64,000 nt of DNA, taken from assembly GCF_000428845.1 (NCBI RefSeq), contig NZ_AUAS01000002.1, positions 557,072 through 621,071 of the forward strand, given 5' to 3'. The DNA is from Dyadobacter alkalitolerans DSM 23607. Lineage in GTDB: Bacteria; Bacteroidota; Bacteroidia; Cytophagales; Spirosomataceae. The translations under genes and the position numbers were made by a program. Below the pieces are notes generated by a model. It was not told the origin of the DNA, made no database searches, and saw only the letters and a list, made by a program, of their open reading frames with translations. Positions 1 through 8,614 of this stretch are shown here, one piece after another; position 1 is the first letter of the stretch, and each line of letters opens with the position of its first letter.

Positions 1-147
1 GTAGACTTGCTTGCAAACCCCGACCATACCTTATCCGAGATTGCTTATCTGACCGGGTTCTCAGATCAAAGCCATTTCAACAGGATCTTCAAAGCCCAAA
101 CGGGACAAAACCCGTCGGATTTTCGGAAAAATTTGTCTAAAAAGTAA
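1..147 (+). CDS. AraC-family transcriptional regulator, C-terminal end (cut by window edge)
   Basis: The frame is open from base 1 to a TAA at 145-147 and gives 48 residues that form the second helix-turn-helix of an AraC/XylS DNA-binding domain. The diagnostic stretch is LSEIAYLTGFSDQSHFNRIF, followed by a typical K-A-Q-T-G-Q-N-P-S-D-F-R end. The sensing domain lies outside the window, so its ligand cannot be judged. It ends 121 bases before the chromate transporter gene on the same strand and could regulate it, but nothing here proves that. Confidence 0.9.
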   Translation, partial: VDLLANPDHTLSEIAYLTGFSDQSHFNRIFKAQTGQNPSDFRKNLSKK

Positions 148-268
148 TCTCTGTACAAATCCGTCATTTTCATTCTATCATTTGGTTGCAGGCTGACCTA
201 GTATTGCAGTGTAAAGCAAATACCAGTGTGAACTTAGAGACATTCATGTCTTCGAAGAACAAACATGT

Positions 269-1456
269 ATGGAAACCCTAACGCAGACACAAACAATTAA
301 ATATAGCCTTGCAGAGCTGACCAGCTATTTTCTAAAACTCGGTACGCTGGGCTTTGGCGGTCCTGTTGCCCTGATCGGCTACATGCACCGCGATTTGGTG
401 GAAGACAAAAGGTGGATTAGTGAAGATGAATACCGCGAGGGCCTGGCCCTTGCCCAGCTGGCCCCTGGCCCGCTTGCTGCCCAGCTCGGCATTTACCTGG
501 GCTATGTGCATCACGGGGTTTGGGGCGCTACCCTTACCGGACTTGCCTTTGTGCTACCATCGTTTGTCACGGTAGTTTTGTTGGGGATGGCATATAAACT
601 TTACGGCGGGCTTCCCTGGATGCAATCTGTGTTTTATGGCGTTGGCGCAGCGGTGATCGGTATCATTACGCTAAGTTGTTACAAACTCACTATCAAATCA
701 ATCAGTAAAATAGAAACACAAGCGATCAAAAGCAGATGGATCCTCTGGCTTTTCTTTTTGACAATGTCCATCGTTACTGCGATCACCCAGCGGGAAGAAG
801 TGTGGCTTTTCATTCTTCTGGGCTTCATTTATATGGTTGTGAAAGCGCCGCCCGAATGGCTGCAACGAAGGGATACATCTTTATCTGTCATCCTCCTGGT
901 CGGCACGGGCTTCTGGCAATATGAGACTGGCGAGCTTGTCAAACTTGGATTATTTTTCACTCAGGCAGGCGCATTTGTATTTGGGAGCGGCCTGGCAATT
1001 ATTCCATTTTTGCAGGCAGGTGTCGTCGGCGAAATGGGATGGCTCAATGAGCAGCAGTTCCTGGATTCTGTTGCGGTTGCCATGATCACGCCCGGACCGG
1101 TTGTGATCACCGTTGGCTTTATAGGATTTCTGGTTTCCGGGTTTGCCGGGGCGGCTGTCGCTGCATTGGGCGTCTTTCTTCCTTGCTTTGTTTTCACAGT
1201 TTTGCCCGCACCTTACTTCAAAAAAATCTCCAAGAATGCCAGTATCAAAGCATTTGTCGATGGGATTACAGCAGCTGTGGTCGGCGCGCTGGTCGGATCG
1301 GTTATTGTGATTGCGACCCGGTCAATCGTTGATATGGCATCGGCTACCCTCGCAGTCCTGACCATACTTGCACTCATTTATATTAAAAAACTGCAAGAAC
1401 CTTACATCATCCTGGCTGCGGCGCTCATTGGTTTTTGCCTGAAAACGTACCTATAA
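269..1456 (+). CDS. chrA: Chromate efflux transporter ChrA
   Basis: A 395-residue inner-membrane protein with the two-fold CHR architecture. The first half starts near residue 19 (F-G-G-P motif, then A-Q-L-A-P-G-P-L-A near residue 65). The second half repeats it near residue 230 (F-G-S-G, then M-I-T-P-G-P-V-V). ChrA proteins expel chromate and give chromate resistance. The long two-domain form is the usual bacterial one. The ATG at 269 leaves a short hydrophilic N-terminus before the first membrane segment. A DUF2490 gene follows after 19 bases, so the two are probably cotranscribed. Family assignment is firm; the natural substrate is inferred from the family. Confidence 0.93.
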   Translation: METLTQTQTIKYSLAELTSYFLKLGTLGFGGPVALIGYMHRDLVEDKRWISEDEYREGLALAQLAPGPLAAQLGIYLGYVHHGVWGATLTGLAFVLPSFVTVVLLGMAYKLYGGLPWMQSVFYGVGAAVIGIITLSCYKLTIKSISKIETQAIKSRWILWLFFLTMSIVTAITQREEVWLFILLGFIYMVVKAPPEWLQRRDTSLSVILLVGTGFWQYETGELVKLGLFFTQAGAFVFGSGLAIIPFLQAGVVGEMGWLNEQQFLDSVAVAMITPGPVVITVGFIGFLVSGFAGAAVAALGVFLPCFVFTVLPAPYFKKISKNASIKAFVDGITAAVVGALVGSVIVIATRSIVDMASATLAVLTILALIYIKKLQEPYIILAAALIGFCLKTYL

Positions 1457-1475
1457 ATTCTGATTAATTGCTTCT

Positions 1476-2207
1476 ATGAAAAGATCAATTTTACTACTGC
1501 TTATCCTTTTTTCAGTCCCGTCCCTGGCTCAAAAACAAGTCAATAAGCCAAATGGCGTGTGGTTAGGTTATTTTAACCAGACCAGGATTACAGACAAATG
1601 GGGTATCTGGCTGGATTTGCATGCAAGAAGAACTGATTTTTTAGACCGCTGGTCCACACAAATCATTCGGCCAGGGATTACCTATTATGCCAACGACCAC
1701 CTCAGATTCACGGCCGGTTATGCCTATGCGCGCAGCTATCCTGCGGCTGGCCTGCACACTGTTCGGCCAGAGAACATGCTTTGGCAGCAGGTGCTTTGGA
1801 CAAGCCGTCAGAAGCGGCTGCAAACCCAGCAGTGGATCCGGGTAGAAGAGCGATTTAATCGCAAGATTGCCAATGACGCTTTGCAAGAAGGTCACAATTT
1901 TAACTTCCGGTTCAGGTATTTGCTCAATCTGATGGTTCCCCTAAACAGCGATTTCATCGAGCCGGGTACAGTGTTCTTTGCATTCAATGATGAAATTCAT
2001 ATCAATGCCGGCAAGCAGATAACTTACAACCTTTTTGACCAGAACCGCCTTTTCCTGGGCCTGGGTTACCAGTTTACCAAAGGGCTCAACTTACAAGTCG
2101 GTTATATGAACCAGTTCCAGCAGCTTCCTTCGGGCAACCATTTTAACAGCAACAATGTGCTAAGGGTTTTTGTGTTTCATAACCTGGATATCCGGGCCAA
2201 AAAGTAG
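1476..2207 (+). CDS. DUF2490 outer-membrane-type protein
   Basis: 243 residues with a clear signal peptide (hydrophobic stretch to about residue 18, then S-L-A-Q). The mature part alternates polar and hydrophobic residues as in a small beta-barrel. It carries features typical of DUF2490: a W-x-x-Y-F-N-Q-T-R start, an early R-R-T-D-F-L-D-R-W segment, an R-x-E-x-R-F strand and a C-terminal strand ending in R-V-F-V-F-H-N-L-D. The function of DUF2490 is unknown. Placement 19 bases after chrA suggests cotranscription and perhaps an accessory role in the outer membrane. Confidence 0.85.
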   Translation: MKRSILLLLILFSVPSLAQKQVNKPNGVWLGYFNQTRITDKWGIWLDLHARRTDFLDRWSTQIIRPGITYYANDHLRFTAGYAYARSYPAAGLHTVRPENMLWQQVLWTSRQKRLQTQQWIRVEERFNRKIANDALQEGHNFNFRFRYLLNLMVPLNSDFIEPGTVFFAFNDEIHINAGKQITYNLFDQNRLFLGLGYQFTKGLNLQVGYMNQFQQLPSGNHFNSNNVLRVFVFHNLDIRAKK

Positions 2208-2225
2208 CAATCTTCCCTTTGCTAT

Positions 2226-2255
2226 GCCTGGCGGTCGGCTACATTGCCGAAGGCT
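2226..2255 (+). terminator. Weak hairpin between convergent genes
   Basis: A short stem T-C-G-G-C / G-C-C-G-A with a six-base loop, flanked by a bulged GCC/GGC pairing, is followed on the + strand by TTTATTATTT. It sits in the 51-base gap between two convergent genes and may end the chrA transcript. The stem is imperfect, so confidence is low. Confidence 0.3.
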
Positions 2256-2258
2256 TTA

Positions 2259-2627
2259 TTATTTACCAAATTCAGGGATTTCATTGATATCCCTAAAAAT
2301 GGTTTTCCCGTGATTTGCTCCCGTCGACACCATTTCATCCGCCCCGGCAGAAGGGCCTCCAATTCTGAGAACTGCATCACATTTAGCAATTAAATCAACA
2401 GCCACAGGATGAAATATCCTATTAAATATTTCGTCCCCAATGGCTTGCGAACCTGCCGCTTCGATCAATGGTAATGCAAACCATTCCCCCATTACCGGTA
2501 GGTGGCCTTTATTATAAACCTCCAAAGCCGCCTTTGTCATGGCCTCTACATTTGCCTCAATCAGCTCCGGATCATCACCGGTTCCCGAACGATAAGGACC
2601 GGCTACTAAGATCATCATTTGACTCAT
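2259..2627 (-). CDS. DUF4406-type nucleoside 2-deoxyribosyltransferase-like protein
   Basis: 122 residues from the ATG at 2627, which is preceded by an AGAGG-type ribosome site. Longer upstream readings add 29 residues that look non-coding. The start V-A-G-P-Y-R-S-G-T, the central M-G-E-W-F-A-L-P-L and the segment C-D-A-V-L-R-I-G-G-P-S-A-G-A-D-E-M are those of the small Rossmann-like DUF4406 group related to nucleoside 2-deoxyribosyltransferases. Such proteins may act on nucleotides, but many members are uncharacterised. It converges with the DUF2490 gene. Confidence 0.75.
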   Translation of the reverse strand: MSQMMILVAGPYRSGTGDDPELIEANVEAMTKAALEVYNKGHLPVMGEWFALPLIEAAGSQAIGDEIFNRIFHPVAVDLIAKCDAVLRIGGPSAGADEMVSTGANHGKTIFRDINEIPEFGK

Positions 2628-2864
2628 ACCTCTGTTATTATGTAAATTAATAAGTGTTTCTAATGAAAATGTGAGCAGAAAACGCCCGCTCCGCCGCTGA
2701 GCAGGCCCGGACAACGAGATTCAATAGCCGTTCACGAACTTCCCTAGTGATCTTTTCCCCTATCCGAAAGCTCGCCGCCTAATTCTGATTACTTTTGCGC
2801 AAGTTAGATCATTTTTGATCAATATCTATAAGTGCTTTGAAATAAAACCAATAAATCCATAGTA

Positions 2865-3329
2865 ATGCAGCAATACCAACTGGCTCAAATTAATGTGGCC
2901 AAGATGAAGGGAATTGATATCAATGACCCTGTGATGAGAGAGTTTGTAGACAATCTCGATGCAGTTAATGCACTTGCAGAAGTAAGTGAAGGTTTTGTGT
3001 GGCGTTTGAAAGAAGAGAATAACAACGCAACCGGGCTTGATCCCTTTCAAGACCTGACCGTCATAACCAATGTTTCTGTTTGGCGGGATATACCGACTTT
3101 ACAAGCATTTACCTACCGCTCTTTTCATGCTGAATTTTTAAAAAGACGGCGCGAGTGGTTTTTGAACTACGGAAAAGTATCCATGGCAATGTGGTGGATT
3201 CCCGCGGGAACATTACCTACGATGGAACAAGCCATTGAGCGGCTTGATTATCTGACGACAAATGGCCCTTCTTGTTATGCTTTTAGCTTTAAACATCCTT
3301 TTTCAGCACCATTATACGGCGCTGAATAG
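2865..3329 (+). CDS. DUF3291 domain protein
   Basis: 154 residues with no signal peptide. The pattern L-A-Q-I-N-V-A near the start, a V-W-R-D-I-P-T-L-Q-A-F-T-Y-R-S-x-H centre and M-A-M-W-W-I-P-A-G-T-L-P-T are typical of DUF3291, a small alpha/beta barrel-like family related to heme-degrading monooxygenase folds. Its function is not established. A TACTTTTG sequence at 2790-2797 matches the Bacteroidota -7 promoter element and would give a leader of about 60 bases. Confidence 0.8.
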   Translation: MQQYQLAQINVAKMKGIDINDPVMREFVDNLDAVNALAEVSEGFVWRLKEENNNATGLDPFQDLTVITNVSVWRDIPTLQAFTYRSFHAEFLKRRREWFLNYGKVSMAMWWIPAGTLPTMEQAIERLDYLTTNGPSCYAFSFKHPFSAPLYGAE

Positions 3330-3543
3330 ATAGTAATGAATAGTAGTTATCCCCCTCAATGCTGACCGACATTCCCCCTACATATGTCCGGTTTTGCCAG
3401 GAAAAGTGATGCCTTACGTTTAGCGATTTTGACCCTCGGTTCACCGATTATCTCAGGCTTGATGCCCGAGCCCGATTTAGTTTTGATCATTCGAATGTGG
3501 GTAACATTCACTTAAACCAAATCATTTTAAAAATCGGGCAATC

Positions 3544-4854
3544 ATGAAAACAAAACATTTATTAGCCAAAACAACAATTGCATTGTGTGCGACACTTTAT
3601 CTTACTTCATGCCTGGAAATGGAGCCTGAAAAAGCGGTAGGCGCATCGGCAGAAGCGAAAGTGAATGTCGTAGCGCCGGAAGCGGCTTATCCCGGAGAAG
3701 GCGGCATTACAAAACAAGGAATGCTTTTTGGCAAAGAAATAACCTATTCAGAAATCGATGGAAAGGCGGTTTTTGAAGGCGATATCATCCTGACACCGGA
3801 ACAACTGGGCCAAAACACCGGTGCAAGGACCCAGGCTTTTACCAAGATACATTCCCTTTGGCCCAATAATTTCATCCAGTATATCGTGGACCCTAGCATT
3901 TCGGATGACAGCGCCATTCTCGCAGCAATTGCTGATGTGGAAGCTGCTACGCCATTGCGTTTTATACGTCGTCGTTCTCTTGCTGACATTCCAGGTTATC
4001 AATTTGCACAGACAAGTTATGTGACATTTACACGCAGCCGGGGCTACTCATCTTCTATTGGCCGCATAGGCGGCCAGCAGTTTATAGGGATTCCGTTTTT
4101 CCCGACCAAAGGTGGTATTTTGCATGAGATCGGACACACAGCGGGCCTGCTGCACGAGCATACACGCTACGACCGGAACGCTAATGTTAAGGTTAATCTC
4201 AACAATGTTGCCGAAGCCGCAAAACCGAACTTTACAATCCTGGATAATGAGGGATACGACAACAGGAAATACGGCTCCTTTGATTTCGGCTCTATCATGA
4301 TGCTCGACTCATACGCATACTCACAAAACGGCCATCCTGTCATGACCACGCTGGATAACAAGGCATTTACCGTGCAGCGAAGTCACCTGTCGGTAGGCGA
4401 TGCCCAGTGCATTACTGCTATGTATTCCAATGTGTTTGCCGTTACACCTACCGGCATTCTGGCAGGAGATGCGGCAACGGGCAAAAATGCACCATTGGCA
4501 ACTCTTGACACCGGAGCAGGTGAGATTTATGCGTTGAAAGATCAATTCTTTCTATCACAAGGCAACAAGGTGACGCAGATCAGATCGAAATCTGGCTGGG
4601 CTTATAATGTAACATCAGGCACAGGACCCGTAAATGGCATGACTTACTACAAAGGAAATATCTTCACATTGCAAGACGGGAGCGTATGGAAAATCGAAGC
4701 TACAAATTGTGTTAGACAGCACAGGAAAAATCTGCTGGTTGTTAGCCAGGGTACATTATACAGCGTAGATGAAGCAGGGATTACAAAACCAATTTCAGGC
4801 GGCTGGAGCAATGCAACCGATATTTCAGCCGTCAATTCAGAAGATCAACCTTAA
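3544..4854 (+). CDS. Astacin-like (M12A) zinc metalloprotease lipoprotein, 3' end frameshifted
   Basis: 436 residues. A lipoprotein signal (L-T-S-C at about residues 20-23) places it on a membrane surface. The zinc site is a full astacin signature starting at residue 194, HEIGHTAGLLHEHTRYDR, followed near residue 243 by a Met-turn-like S-I-M-M-L-D-S-Y-A-Y-S. After about residue 300 there is a repetitive, probably beta-propeller-like tail (Y-A-L-K-D-Q-F-F-L, V-N-G-M-T-Y-Y-K-G). The reading frame stops at 4854, but the +1 frame continues the same kind of tail to 4978. The protease domain is intact. The tail is probably cut short by a frameshift or a sequence error. Confidence 0.9.
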   Translation: MKTKHLLAKTTIALCATLYLTSCLEMEPEKAVGASAEAKVNVVAPEAAYPGEGGITKQGMLFGKEITYSEIDGKAVFEGDIILTPEQLGQNTGARTQAFTKIHSLWPNNFIQYIVDPSISDDSAILAAIADVEAATPLRFIRRRSLADIPGYQFAQTSYVTFTRSRGYSSSIGRIGGQQFIGIPFFPTKGGILHEIGHTAGLLHEHTRYDRNANVKVNLNNVAEAAKPNFTILDNEGYDNRKYGSFDFGSIMMLDSYAYSQNGHPVMTTLDNKAFTVQRSHLSVGDAQCITAMYSNVFAVTPTGILAGDAATGKNAPLATLDTGAGEIYALKDQFFLSQGNKVTQIRSKSGWAYNVTSGTGPVNGMTYYKGNIFTLQDGSVWKIEATNCVRQHRKNLLVVSQGTLYSVDEAGITKPISGGWSNATDISAVNSEDQP

Positions 4855-4978
4855 TGTCTATTTAGCAAATGACAAAACGCTCTGCACAATAGACAGTGTG
4901 CAGAGAGTTTTGTTAAAAAGCCAAACCGGCAAAATCATTTTTGACAGCGGGATATTCCCTGACGGATTTTTTGCGTGA
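4842..4978 (+). pseudogene. Out-of-frame continuation of the protease C-terminal tail
   Basis: Read one base out of phase with the protease gene, this stretch encodes K-I-N-L-N-V-Y-L-A-N-D-K-T-L-C-T-I-D and continues for about 45 residues to a TGA at 4976-4978. It has the alternating pattern of the repeat units upstream (compare V-V-S-Q-G-T-L-Y-S-V-D). It starts exactly where the protease frame becomes nonsense (S-E-D-Q-P-stop). The simplest reading is one extra base around 4838-4845. Confidence 0.6.
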
Positions 4979-4988
4979 GAAAACATTG

Positions 4989-5750
4989 TTAACGATTCTC
5001 CATCCACGCCAGAAATGCCGGCGTTTTTTCTTTGTTGATCAATAGTTGATCAGGCGTTTCAATGGTCAGCTTCACATACAATTTCCTAAGAAAATAATGT
5101 TCGATTTCCTTAATGGCTGAAAAGTTGACCAGATATTGCCGGTTAACCCGGAAAAATTGCTTTTGGCTCACGGACGCCGCGATCTGATCGAGAGATTGGC
5201 TCAGTGAAAATTCCTGCCCATCGAAACACATGATCATGGATGTTTCATTTTTAATATAAAAAAACGCGATCTGCGCAGTTTGGACGGTGGTGTATTTTTG
5301 ATGTTTAAATACCAGAAAACTGGTTTTCTCTGCCGGCGGCACTATTTTATTCAGCAGCTCGCTTAAATCAGGAATCGCTTTTTGCTGGAAGAAATTTTTC
5401 AGATCGTCGACTTTGGCGAGCGCCCCTGCAATGTCTTCCCTAGAGAAGGGTTTCAGCACGTAATCCACGCCATTTCGTTTGAAGGCTTCCAGTGAATAGG
5501 CATCAAAAGCCGTACAGAATATCACTGGGCAAACGATTTCCACAGATTTGAAAATTTCAAAACTCAAACCATCAGCCAACTGAATGTCCATTAAGATCAG
5601 GTCTGGCTGCGGTCCCGCCGAAAGTGCCTCAACAGATTCTTCGACACTCTGATATGGTCCGGTGATTGTGGCTACCGGGCGCAGTTGCCGGAGAATATTT
5701 TCAAGGGAGCGGGCTGTTTTCAGCTCGTCCTCAACGATTACGATGTTCAT
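4989..5750 (-). CDS. LytTR-family response regulator
   Basis: 253 residues. Residues 1-120 form a receiver domain with acidic residues at E-D-E (7-9), phosphoacceptor D55 in L-M-D-I-Q, T80, and K100 in V-L-K-P-F. Residues about 145-250 are a LytTR DNA-binding domain (F-F-Y-I-K-N-E, then F-F-R-V-N-R-Q-Y-L-V-N near 200). It should be phosphorylated by the histidine kinase encoded immediately upstream, whose gene overlaps it by 20 bases. Targets cannot be read from the sequence, but the adjacent P460 genes are candidates. Confidence 0.93.
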   Translation of the reverse strand: MNIVIVEDELKTARSLENILRQLRPVATITGPYQSVEESVEALSAGPQPDLILMDIQLADGLSFEIFKSVEIVCPVIFCTAFDAYSLEAFKRNGVDYVLKPFSREDIAGALAKVDDLKNFFQQKAIPDLSELLNKIVPPAEKTSFLVFKHQKYTTVQTAQIAFFYIKNETSMIMCFDGQEFSLSQSLDQIAASVSQKQFFRVNRQYLVNFSAIKEIEHYFLRKLYVKLTIETPDQLLINKEKTPAFLAWMENR

Positions 5751-6753
5751 GAATAATTGGAAGTCTAACCTGAAATAGGTCCTGGCCGTTGATCACCTCA
5801 ACCTTTTTATTTAATAAATGGCTGTATTTCAATTCAATGTTTTTCAAACCCACACCCAGGGAATCTTCCTGGCTCTTTCTGAGCTGGATCTGGTTTTCAA
5901 CCACAATGCTTTCACCCTCACTAAAAATCCGGATTTGCAGCGGCCGGCTTAAAGACACAATGTTGTGTTTGAGACAGTTTTCAACTAATAATTGCAATGT
6001 AAATGGAGGGATTAATGTATCTAACACAGTTTCATCAAGCTTGTTTAGAAAAATAAACCCATCCTCGAACCGCGCTTTCTGTAAAAAAAGATACGCATTC
6101 AAAATCTCTATTTCTTCCTTCAAATGGATCAGATCCAGCTTGCGGCTTTCGAGTGTATAGCGGTAAAAATTGGCGAGTTTTAAGATGAAATCCACCGACT
6201 GCTGATCATTGGTTTCGACCATTGCTTTAAGCGTGTTCAGACTATTGAATAGAAAATGCGGGTTGACCTGCTGTTTCAAAAGGTCGTATTGCGCACTCAA
6301 ATTATCATTCCGGAACCGTTCCAGTTCCATGCTCACATGCTGGTTTTCATAATTCTGTTGCAGCATATTCAGGAACATATAAAACACCAGATTGATCAAA
6401 ATCCCACGCACTTCCACCATCAGCATGGCCGGACCGAAATCAATGTGAGAAAGGATAAGCTGCTGAATGTAAGCCAGTCCCAGCATAACAACCAGACCAA
6501 ACGCCAACGAGTTGATTAATTTGGCATACGATATCTGCTGGCCCTGCGACCTGTTGCCTTTTTGCGAAAGCATGTAAATATTGAAATACCACATAATCAC
6601 CGCAAAGGCAGCCGTAATGATCGCATTCACCGCAGCTTCCAAAGGCACAAACTTGTTCGAAGCCAACTGCGGCACCGAGGAAAGCAAACCGAGCACCACA
6701 GAACTCGTCCAGATGATCGTATTAGAAACTTTAAAAGGCGCTTTTGTTACCAT
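5731..6753 (-). CDS. LytS-type sensor histidine kinase
   Basis: 340 residues with about four membrane segments in the first 130 residues and no separate sensor domain. A His_kinase region follows with the phosphoacceptor in Q-V-N-P-H-F-L-F-N-S-L-N (H166). The ATP-binding part has P-P-F-T-L-Q-L-L-V-E-N-C-L-K-H-N and a G-V-G-L-K-N-I G-box. Its 3' end overlaps the LytTR regulator gene, so they are translationally coupled. It begins 33 bases after the small P460-like lipoprotein gene and may be in the same operon. The signal sensed is unknown. Confidence 0.93.
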   Translation of the reverse strand: MVTKAPFKVSNTIIWTSSVVLGLLSSVPQLASNKFVPLEAAVNAIITAAFAVIMWYFNIYMLSQKGNRSQGQQISYAKLINSLAFGLVVMLGLAYIQQLILSHIDFGPAMLMVEVRGILINLVFYMFLNMLQQNYENQHVSMELERFRNDNLSAQYDLLKQQVNPHFLFNSLNTLKAMVETNDQQSVDFILKLANFYRYTLESRKLDLIHLKEEIEILNAYLFLQKARFEDGFIFLNKLDETVLDTLIPPFTLQLLVENCLKHNIVSLSRPLQIRIFSEGESIVVENQIQLRKSQEDSLGVGLKNIELKYSHLLNKKVEVINGQDLFQVRLPIIHEHRNR

Positions 6754-6786
6754 ATTCGTTCGGTCCGGGTGCGATTCCGCGTTTTA

Positions 6787-7248
6787 TCAGGGGAAAACGG
6801 CAGCTCGCTGGGAAGTTATAAATGCGATCTGCTGATCCTTCTCGGGCCTGGCGTCACCAGGCTTGAAGCCTTCCCCGGCTTTGAAATCATAGTCAAAAGC
6901 CAATGCTGCTGCATTTCTATGAGCAACATTTACGTGCTCTACGGAATAAATCTCGGCATTTATATTGGTCCCATACCATTGCGGCATTGGTTTTTGTTTC
7001 CAGGTTACCAGGGTATAATGTGCGCCTGGGCTTAGTTTGGTCAAAGAATCCTGAGCCGTTTGCAGTGCAAGATCATTGCCGAAAAGCATTGCAATCGTGC
7101 CTTTCTTGTTGTTAATGATGGATTTGATCACCTTTTGATTTCCCGCATCGTACAGGTATTCAGGTGCAAGATTGGCCGTGTTGCGATCGTTGCAGGACAT
7201 TAAAAAAAGCGCCAGCGCAGCGATATATAGTGAAATAGTGGATTTCAT
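6787..7248 (-). CDS. Small P460-like lipoprotein lacking a CxxCH motif
   Basis: 153 residues with a lipoprotein signal (L-F-L-M-S-C-N). The middle resembles cytochrome P460 (G-T-I-A-M-L-F-G-N-D, then Y-T-L-V-T-W-K-Q-K-P). There is no C-x-x-C-H, so covalent c-type heme attachment is not expected. It begins 11 bases after the stop of the upstream heme protein, so they form an operon. It may act as a partner of that protein. Assignment to the P460 group is by motif resemblance only. Confidence 0.6.
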   Translation of the reverse strand: MKSTISLYIAALALFLMSCNDRNTANLAPEYLYDAGNQKVIKSIINNKKGTIAMLFGNDLALQTAQDSLTKLSPGAHYTLVTWKQKPMPQWYGTNINAEIYSVEHVNVAHRNAAALAFDYDFKAGEGFKPGDARPEKDQQIAFITSQRAAVFP

Positions 7249-7259
7249 TTTGGTGCTAT

Positions 7260-8192
7260 TTATTTGGTCGGGATGTTGAATACAAAGTCGTTTTCAGGTG
7301 CAAGCAGCCGGTGGCAGTTCGCGCAGGTCTGTTCAAAAAGGACCGTTTTGCCTGCTGGTTTCAGATCGAGCCCGTCAAATTTGGCGAATCCCCAGCCTTC
7401 GGTGGAGCTGTATTTTTTGCTGTCTTTGATCATAAACTGTGCGTTTTGAAAATTGCCTGGCAGCACATTGCCGTCCTTATCCTCCGCCTGTTTACCCCAA
7501 ACGACCTTTACCACCCTGGATCCGTCAGGGAAAGGAAGTTGATGGTTTTTAAGAGCCTTCACCAAAATATTATTTCCGTAAACGATCCGCATGCTGCCCC
7601 CGTCGAACTTATCGGTCACGCTGATGATCTTCCAGTTTTTGTAATCCGCAGAATAGGGAATGCCATTCAAGGCGACCGGCGTTTTTTGGGTCAAAGTTTT
7701 ATCATTTGTTAAAGATTGGGCAACGATCCTGGCTGTATCCACTTTATGCCTTCCAGAAAGTGTATTGACATATTGTTTCAACACTGCCAGTTCGGATGCA
7801 GACACTTTGCCGCCCGGATGTGCCAGCTGATAACGTTGTAAAGGCATTTTCTGCTGATCGATTGCATTCACCATTTCCCAAAGCAACAACTCCTGCACAG
7901 CAGGTGGGTTTCTGTCCCATTCCGAAAAATTAAACCGCGACCGCGCCTGATTCACATCATGCGCCACCAGGAAGGATGCCGGGGCGATCTTATCAAACCA
8001 TTCTACTTTGGCTTCATTGGAATGACAATCATAACAAGCCCGCTCCAAGATCTGCTTCACCTCCTTTGGAACCACAATTTCGCTGGTCACCGGCGGATTT
8101 TCAATGGCAGGCGAGCCGATTTGCAATGCCACAAAAATGATGATGAGCGCGATCGCCGCACTTTTGTAAAATGTTATCCCTGGTTTTTTCAT
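7260..8192 (-). CDS. Heme-binding domain / cytochrome P460 family protein
   Basis: 310 residues from the ATG at 8192. A longer form from 8216 is possible, but a TACATTTG promoter element at 8228-8221 would place the transcript start near 8215. One N-terminal membrane anchor is followed by a Haem_bd domain with C-Y-D-C-H (residues 53-57). After residue 170 comes a P460 domain (Y-K-N-W-K-I-I-S-V-T, M-R-I-V-Y-G-N-N-I) with a second heme site C-A-N-C-H near the C-terminus. It is probably an anchored periplasmic diheme protein for electron transfer or oxidation of a small nitrogen compound. The substrate is unknown. Confidence 0.85.
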   Translation of the reverse strand: MKKPGITFYKSAAIALIIIFVALQIGSPAIENPPVTSEIVVPKEVKQILERACYDCHSNEAKVEWFDKIAPASFLVAHDVNQARSRFNFSEWDRNPPAVQELLLWEMVNAIDQQKMPLQRYQLAHPGGKVSASELAVLKQYVNTLSGRHKVDTARIVAQSLTNDKTLTQKTPVALNGIPYSADYKNWKIISVTDKFDGGSMRIVYGNNILVKALKNHQLPFPDGSRVVKVVWGKQAEDKDGNVLPGNFQNAQFMIKDSKKYSSTEGWGFAKFDGLDLKPAGKTVLFEQTCANCHRLLAPENDFVFNIPTK

Positions 8193-8220
8193 TCTGATAT
8201 AATATCTGATTCTCATAGCT

Positions 8221-8228
8221 CAAATGTA
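8221..8228 (-). promoter_or_regulatory. Candidate -7 promoter element (TACATTTG)
   Basis: On the minus strand TACATTTG matches the Bacteroidota -7 consensus TAnnTTTG. It lies about 36 bases upstream of the ATG at 8192. No well-spaced TTG (-33) is present; the nearest is 24 bases away. It supports the shorter start of the heme protein. Confidence 0.4.
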
Positions 8229-8477
8229 GGGCTGTTCATCCCTGTTTCCGAGCAACAGGCCCCTGTACCAGGCGAACTTAACCGTAAACCAGACATCGAC
8301 GAAGGTGAACCGGACAGTAGACGGCGCCAAGTCTGACCGTCATGCGCGCGCCCCGGCCGCCGGTTACAAGAAAAGCATTACAAGAAATTCGAGACACAAT
8401 TTGCGGCGCTATCAAAACCTTGTTAAAGGACTGAAATTCTACGCCCAAATCCTTGCAGACCGAAGGACCACTTTTTA

Positions 8478-8500
8478 GTTCTCAAAAGAGCATTGAGAAC
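8478..8500. promoter_or_regulatory. 8-bp dyad upstream of the antiporter gene
   Basis: GTTCTCAA and TTGAGAAC form a perfect inverted repeat with a 7-base spacer, 115 bases before the antiporter ATG. It could be an operator for a dimeric regulator or a short RNA hairpin. The rest of the 422-base gap between the divergent heme protein and antiporter genes shows no gene. Confidence 0.3.
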
Positions 8501-8614
8501 CATAATGGGGAAAGAAAATTTGAACCTGACCAGTTCGTTCAAAAAAGCGTCGTTGCCAGGAAAGTGTTAGTGGAACAGTTTTTACTATACCTACCGCTAC
8601 ATTACAGCATCTTT

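Noticed and set aside
8453..8614. 54-codon N-terminal extension of the antiporter
   Set aside because: Hydrophilic, absent from the family, and the ATG at 8615 leads directly into the first membrane helix.
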